Translations under genes and position numbers: made by a program
The notes under the pieces: model-generated
The model's database searches: none
The model's input: the letters and a program-made list of their open reading frames with translations, nothing else
What the model was told of the DNA's origin: nothing
Shown: positions 7,081 through 7,773 of the stretch, piece by piece
Position numbering within the stretch: the stretch's first letter is position 1
Layout: the number at the start of each line of letters is the position of its first letter
DNA from: JBHHYU01 sp046757725
Lineage (GTDB): Bacteria > Desulfobacterota > Binatia > UBA9968
Reading direction: 5' to 3'
NCBI GenBank assembly: GCA_046757725.1
Contig: JBHHYU010000118.1
Location: 1-7,773, forward strand
Length of the DNA stretch: 7,773 nt

Positions 7081-7092
7081 GAACTCAAGTTC
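7081..7092. promoter_or_regulatory. Short perfect palindrome, likely regulatory site 2
   Basis: GAACT-CA-AGTTC is a perfect dyad of five-base arms starting two bases after site 1 ends. Its sequence differs from the ATGACA motif, so it may bind a second protein or simply be chance. Its place inside the array gives it some weight. Confidence 0.35.
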
Positions 7093-7093
7093 G

Positions 7094-7107
7094 TGACATT
7101 TTTGTCA
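7094..7107. promoter_or_regulatory. Inverted repeat, likely activator/operator site 3
   Basis: TGACA-TTTT-TGTCA is a perfect dyad carrying the same TGACA/TGTCA half-sites as site 1 but with a shorter spacer. A single ATGACA half-site follows at 7116-7121. Centred near 7100, it lies about 119 bases before the predicted pilin transcription start. Confidence 0.5.
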
Positions 7108-7192
7108 TTCAGGCCATGACAGCTCTGGCACGGCAGGGTTTCTGGCGCACCGGTAGTTTTCGTAAGTTAGGAAAAAATAATGATTTTTGGTC

Positions 7193-7209
7193 TTGGCATG
7201 GATTGTGCT
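7193..7209 (+). promoter_or_regulatory. Sigma-54 (-24/-12) promoter of the pilin gene
   Basis: The plus strand reads TTGGCATGGATTGTGCT. Against the consensus YTGGCACG-N4-TTGCW it matches 11 of 13 defined positions and keeps the required GG-N10-GC spacing exactly. Transcription would start near 7220, giving a leader of about 64 bases before the pilin ATG. An A/T-rich tract (7171-7188) lies just upstream and the palindrome array about 90-140 bases upstream, as expected for a looping activator. Sigma-54 control of pilins is well known for type IV pilA (PilR); for an Flp pilin it is an inference from sequence. Confidence 0.7.
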
Positions 7210-7267
7210 GTTTCAAAGGCTTACTGCTGAGGAACAGATCAAAATCATAACGTTTGTATTGTAAGAG

Positions 7268-7278
7268 AAAGGAGGTGA
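7268..7278 (+). promoter_or_regulatory. Strong Shine-Dalgarno of the pilin gene
   Basis: AAAGGAGGTGA is almost fully complementary to the 16S rRNA tail and sits five bases before ATG 7284. This decides the start: the upstream ATG at 7254 in the same frame has no ribosome binding site and would place this motif inside the coding sequence. It implies high translation, as expected for a major pilin. Confidence 0.85.
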
Positions 7279-7283
7279 AAAGA

Positions 7284-7463
7284 ATGGGATTTCTAAAAAG
7301 ACTCTTTAGTGAAGAGGATGGGCAAGGTATTACTGAGTACGCTTTGATACTTGCCTTAGTTGTCTTCGTTATCTGGCTTGCTGTTAAGGCGACCGGAATC
7401 GGCGAGAGTGTGAGTAATGTTTTCACTAATGTTGGGAGTGTTCTTGACAACCCGACAGCGTGA
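7284..7463 (+). CDS. flp: Flp/Fap-family pilin (Tad pilus major subunit)
   Basis: A 59-residue prepilin. A short basic-then-acidic leader, MGFLKRLFSEEDG, is followed by QGITEYALILALVVFVIW, the Flp signature. TadV/CpaA-type prepilin peptidase should cut after Gly13, leaving Glu at +5 and Tyr at +6 and a mature peptide of 46 residues with one hydrophobic helix (about 20-36) that packs into the pilus core. A short polar C-terminus (GIGESVSNVFTNVGSVLDNPTA region) is normal for the family. Flp pili are assembled by the Tad secretion machinery and serve in surface attachment and biofilm. No tad/cpa/rcp genes are inside the window; they may lie to the right, where a promoter points outward. The gene is divergent from the c-di-GMP and glycosyltransferase series and appears sigma-54 controlled. 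Confidence 0.93.
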   Translation: MGFLKRLFSEEDGQGITEYALILALVVFVIWLAVKATGIGESVSNVFTNVGSVLDNPTA

Positions 7464-7481
7464 TCTCGTTATGAACCTGTC

Positions 7482-7517
7482 TTGACTGGACGTGTTTAGC
7501 TATGTCCGGCGCGTCAA
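7482..7517 (+). other. Hairpin 1 downstream of the pilin gene
   Basis: TTGAC (7482-7486) can pair with GTCAA (7513-7517) and GGAC (7488-7491) with GTCC (7504-7507), with an unequal internal loop. It begins 19 bases after the pilin stop. No U-tract follows, so it is more likely a 3' stabilising structure than a terminator. Confidence 0.35.
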
Positions 7518-7523
7518 CTTCTC

Positions 7524-7574
7524 GGTGCACCTCATTCCCAGCCCCGTTTGTTTAGGGGAGGGGTGAGGTGTGCC
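7524..7574 (+). terminator. Long GC-rich hairpin downstream of the pilin gene
   Basis: GGTGCACCTCA (7524-7534) pairs with TGAGGTGTGCC (7564-7574) over eleven positions, nine Watson-Crick and two G-U. The C-rich 7537-7545 then pairs further with the G-rich 7555-7563 around the loop GTTTGTTTA. This is the strongest secondary structure I see in the window. Only a short T-poor stretch follows, so it may be an inefficient terminator, or a 3' barrier that protects an abundant pilin mRNA and lowers readthrough into downstream genes. Confidence 0.55.
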
Positions 7575-7743
7575 TTAGCTTAATATCGGGGAATGTGCAT
7601 TTACCGGGTTGGCGATAGAAACAATACCGTAGGCCGAAACGAAAGTTACAAAACTCTGTAGAATAAGCGGTGCCGGAAGTCTTAAGTCTTTAGGTTGAGG
7701 AAGGATCACGGGGGGCCGTTTTGGCCAGCTTTGGTGAATTTCC
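7575..7743. other. Non-coding stretch downstream of the pilin
   Basis: No frame of useful length with a ribosome binding site is present on either strand. A tandem AGTCTTA-AGTCTTT repeat (near 7678-7691) and a GGCC-GTTTT-GGCC hairpin (near 7715-7728) are the only structures noted. I could not match the stretch to any riboswitch I know. Confidence 0.4.
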
Positions 7744-7771
7744 TTGACAGCTTTTTTTTTACGTGTATCAT
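7744..7771 (+). promoter_or_regulatory. Sigma-70-type promoter reading out of the right edge
   Basis: A perfect -35 TTGACA (7744-7749), a 16-base spacer that holds a run of nine T, and a -10 TATCAT (7766-7771, five of six) form a good housekeeping promoter. Transcription would start just beyond the window, so a plus-strand gene probably follows, independent of the pilin's sigma-54 promoter. The T run could instead mark the end of an upstream transcript, but no stable stem directly precedes it. Confidence 0.6.
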
Positions 7772-7773
7772 TG

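Noticed and set aside
7122..7140. TCTGGCACGGCAGGG as an alternative sigma-54 -24 box
   Set aside because: It has a good TGGCAC half, but ten bases after GG the sequence reads TT, not GC, so the -12 box is missing.
7254..7283. Ten-residue N-terminal extension of the pilin from ATG 7254
   Set aside because: There is no ribosome binding site before 7254; the strong AAAGGAGGTGA lies inside the extension and points to ATG 7284.
7109..7450. 113-codon minus-strand frame opposite the pilin
   Set aside because: It runs antisense through the sigma-54 element, the ribosome binding site and the pilin gene, and shows no recognisable domain.
7575..7743. Possible c-di-GMP riboswitch after the pilin or in the pilin leader
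   Set aside because: The context invites it, but I could not find the conserved GEMM core segments in either region.
7750..7762. T run as an intrinsic terminator
   Set aside because: Only a four-base AGCT pairing with a long loop precedes it; the flanking TTGACA and TATCAT explain it better as promoter spacer.
1..7773. CRISPR arrays, insertion sequences, tRNA or rRNA genes
   Set aside because: Reading both strands showed no regular spaced repeats, transposase, terminal repeats or RNA-gene signatures.

Overview
The window looks like a chromosomal segment of a free-living Gram-negative bacterium of moderate GC content. The evidence is a short Flp-type pilin, a strong-looking sigma-54 promoter, a histidine kinase and GGDEF/HD-GYP enzymes next to undecaprenyl-phosphate-type glycosyltransferases. 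The 521-residue membrane protein belongs to a family I associate with Deltaproteobacteria, Nitrospirota, Methylomirabilota and Acidobacteria. That placement is recollection of the family, not something the window proves.

Layout. From about 6926 down to the left edge, all genes lie on the minus strand in one tight series that looks like an operon. In transcription order they are: a stand-alone HD-GYP phosphodiesterase; a REC-GGDEF diguanylate cyclase whose ATG overlaps the HD-GYP stop by four bases; a two-TM sensor histidine kinase; a 208-base gap rich in inverted repeats that may hold a small ORF; a large multi-TM GT-C-like protein; a GtrB/DPM1-like GT2 glycosyltransferase; and a GT87 (DUF2029) membrane glycosyltransferase that runs off the left edge with no stop codon. 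The GT87 gene is easy to overlook because it is open at the window border.

From 7284 to 7463 a divergent plus-strand gene encodes a 59-residue Flp/Fap pilin with a near-perfect ribosome binding site. Its upstream region (about 6954-7283) holds a cluster of three back-to-back palindromes at 7057-7107 and a sigma-54-like -24/-12 element at 7193-7209. This is the classical arrangement of enhancer sites plus a sigma-54 promoter. Downstream of the pilin gene are two hairpins (7482-7517 and 7524-7574), then non-coding sequence, and at the right edge a sigma-70-like promoter (7744-7771) pointing out of the window.

How it may work together (inference): the kinase could phosphorylate the REC domain of the GGDEF protein and so set c-di-GMP synthesis, with the co-translated HD-GYP protein degrading the same messenger. 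The three glycosyltransferase-type membrane proteins would build or attach a surface glycan, while the divergent pilin is under sigma-54 and activator control. The picture is a small surface-lifestyle module joining a c-di-GMP circuit, surface glycan enzymes and Flp pili. Each protein family is known. The joint arrangement and the regulatory DNA between the divergent units are the less ordinary part.
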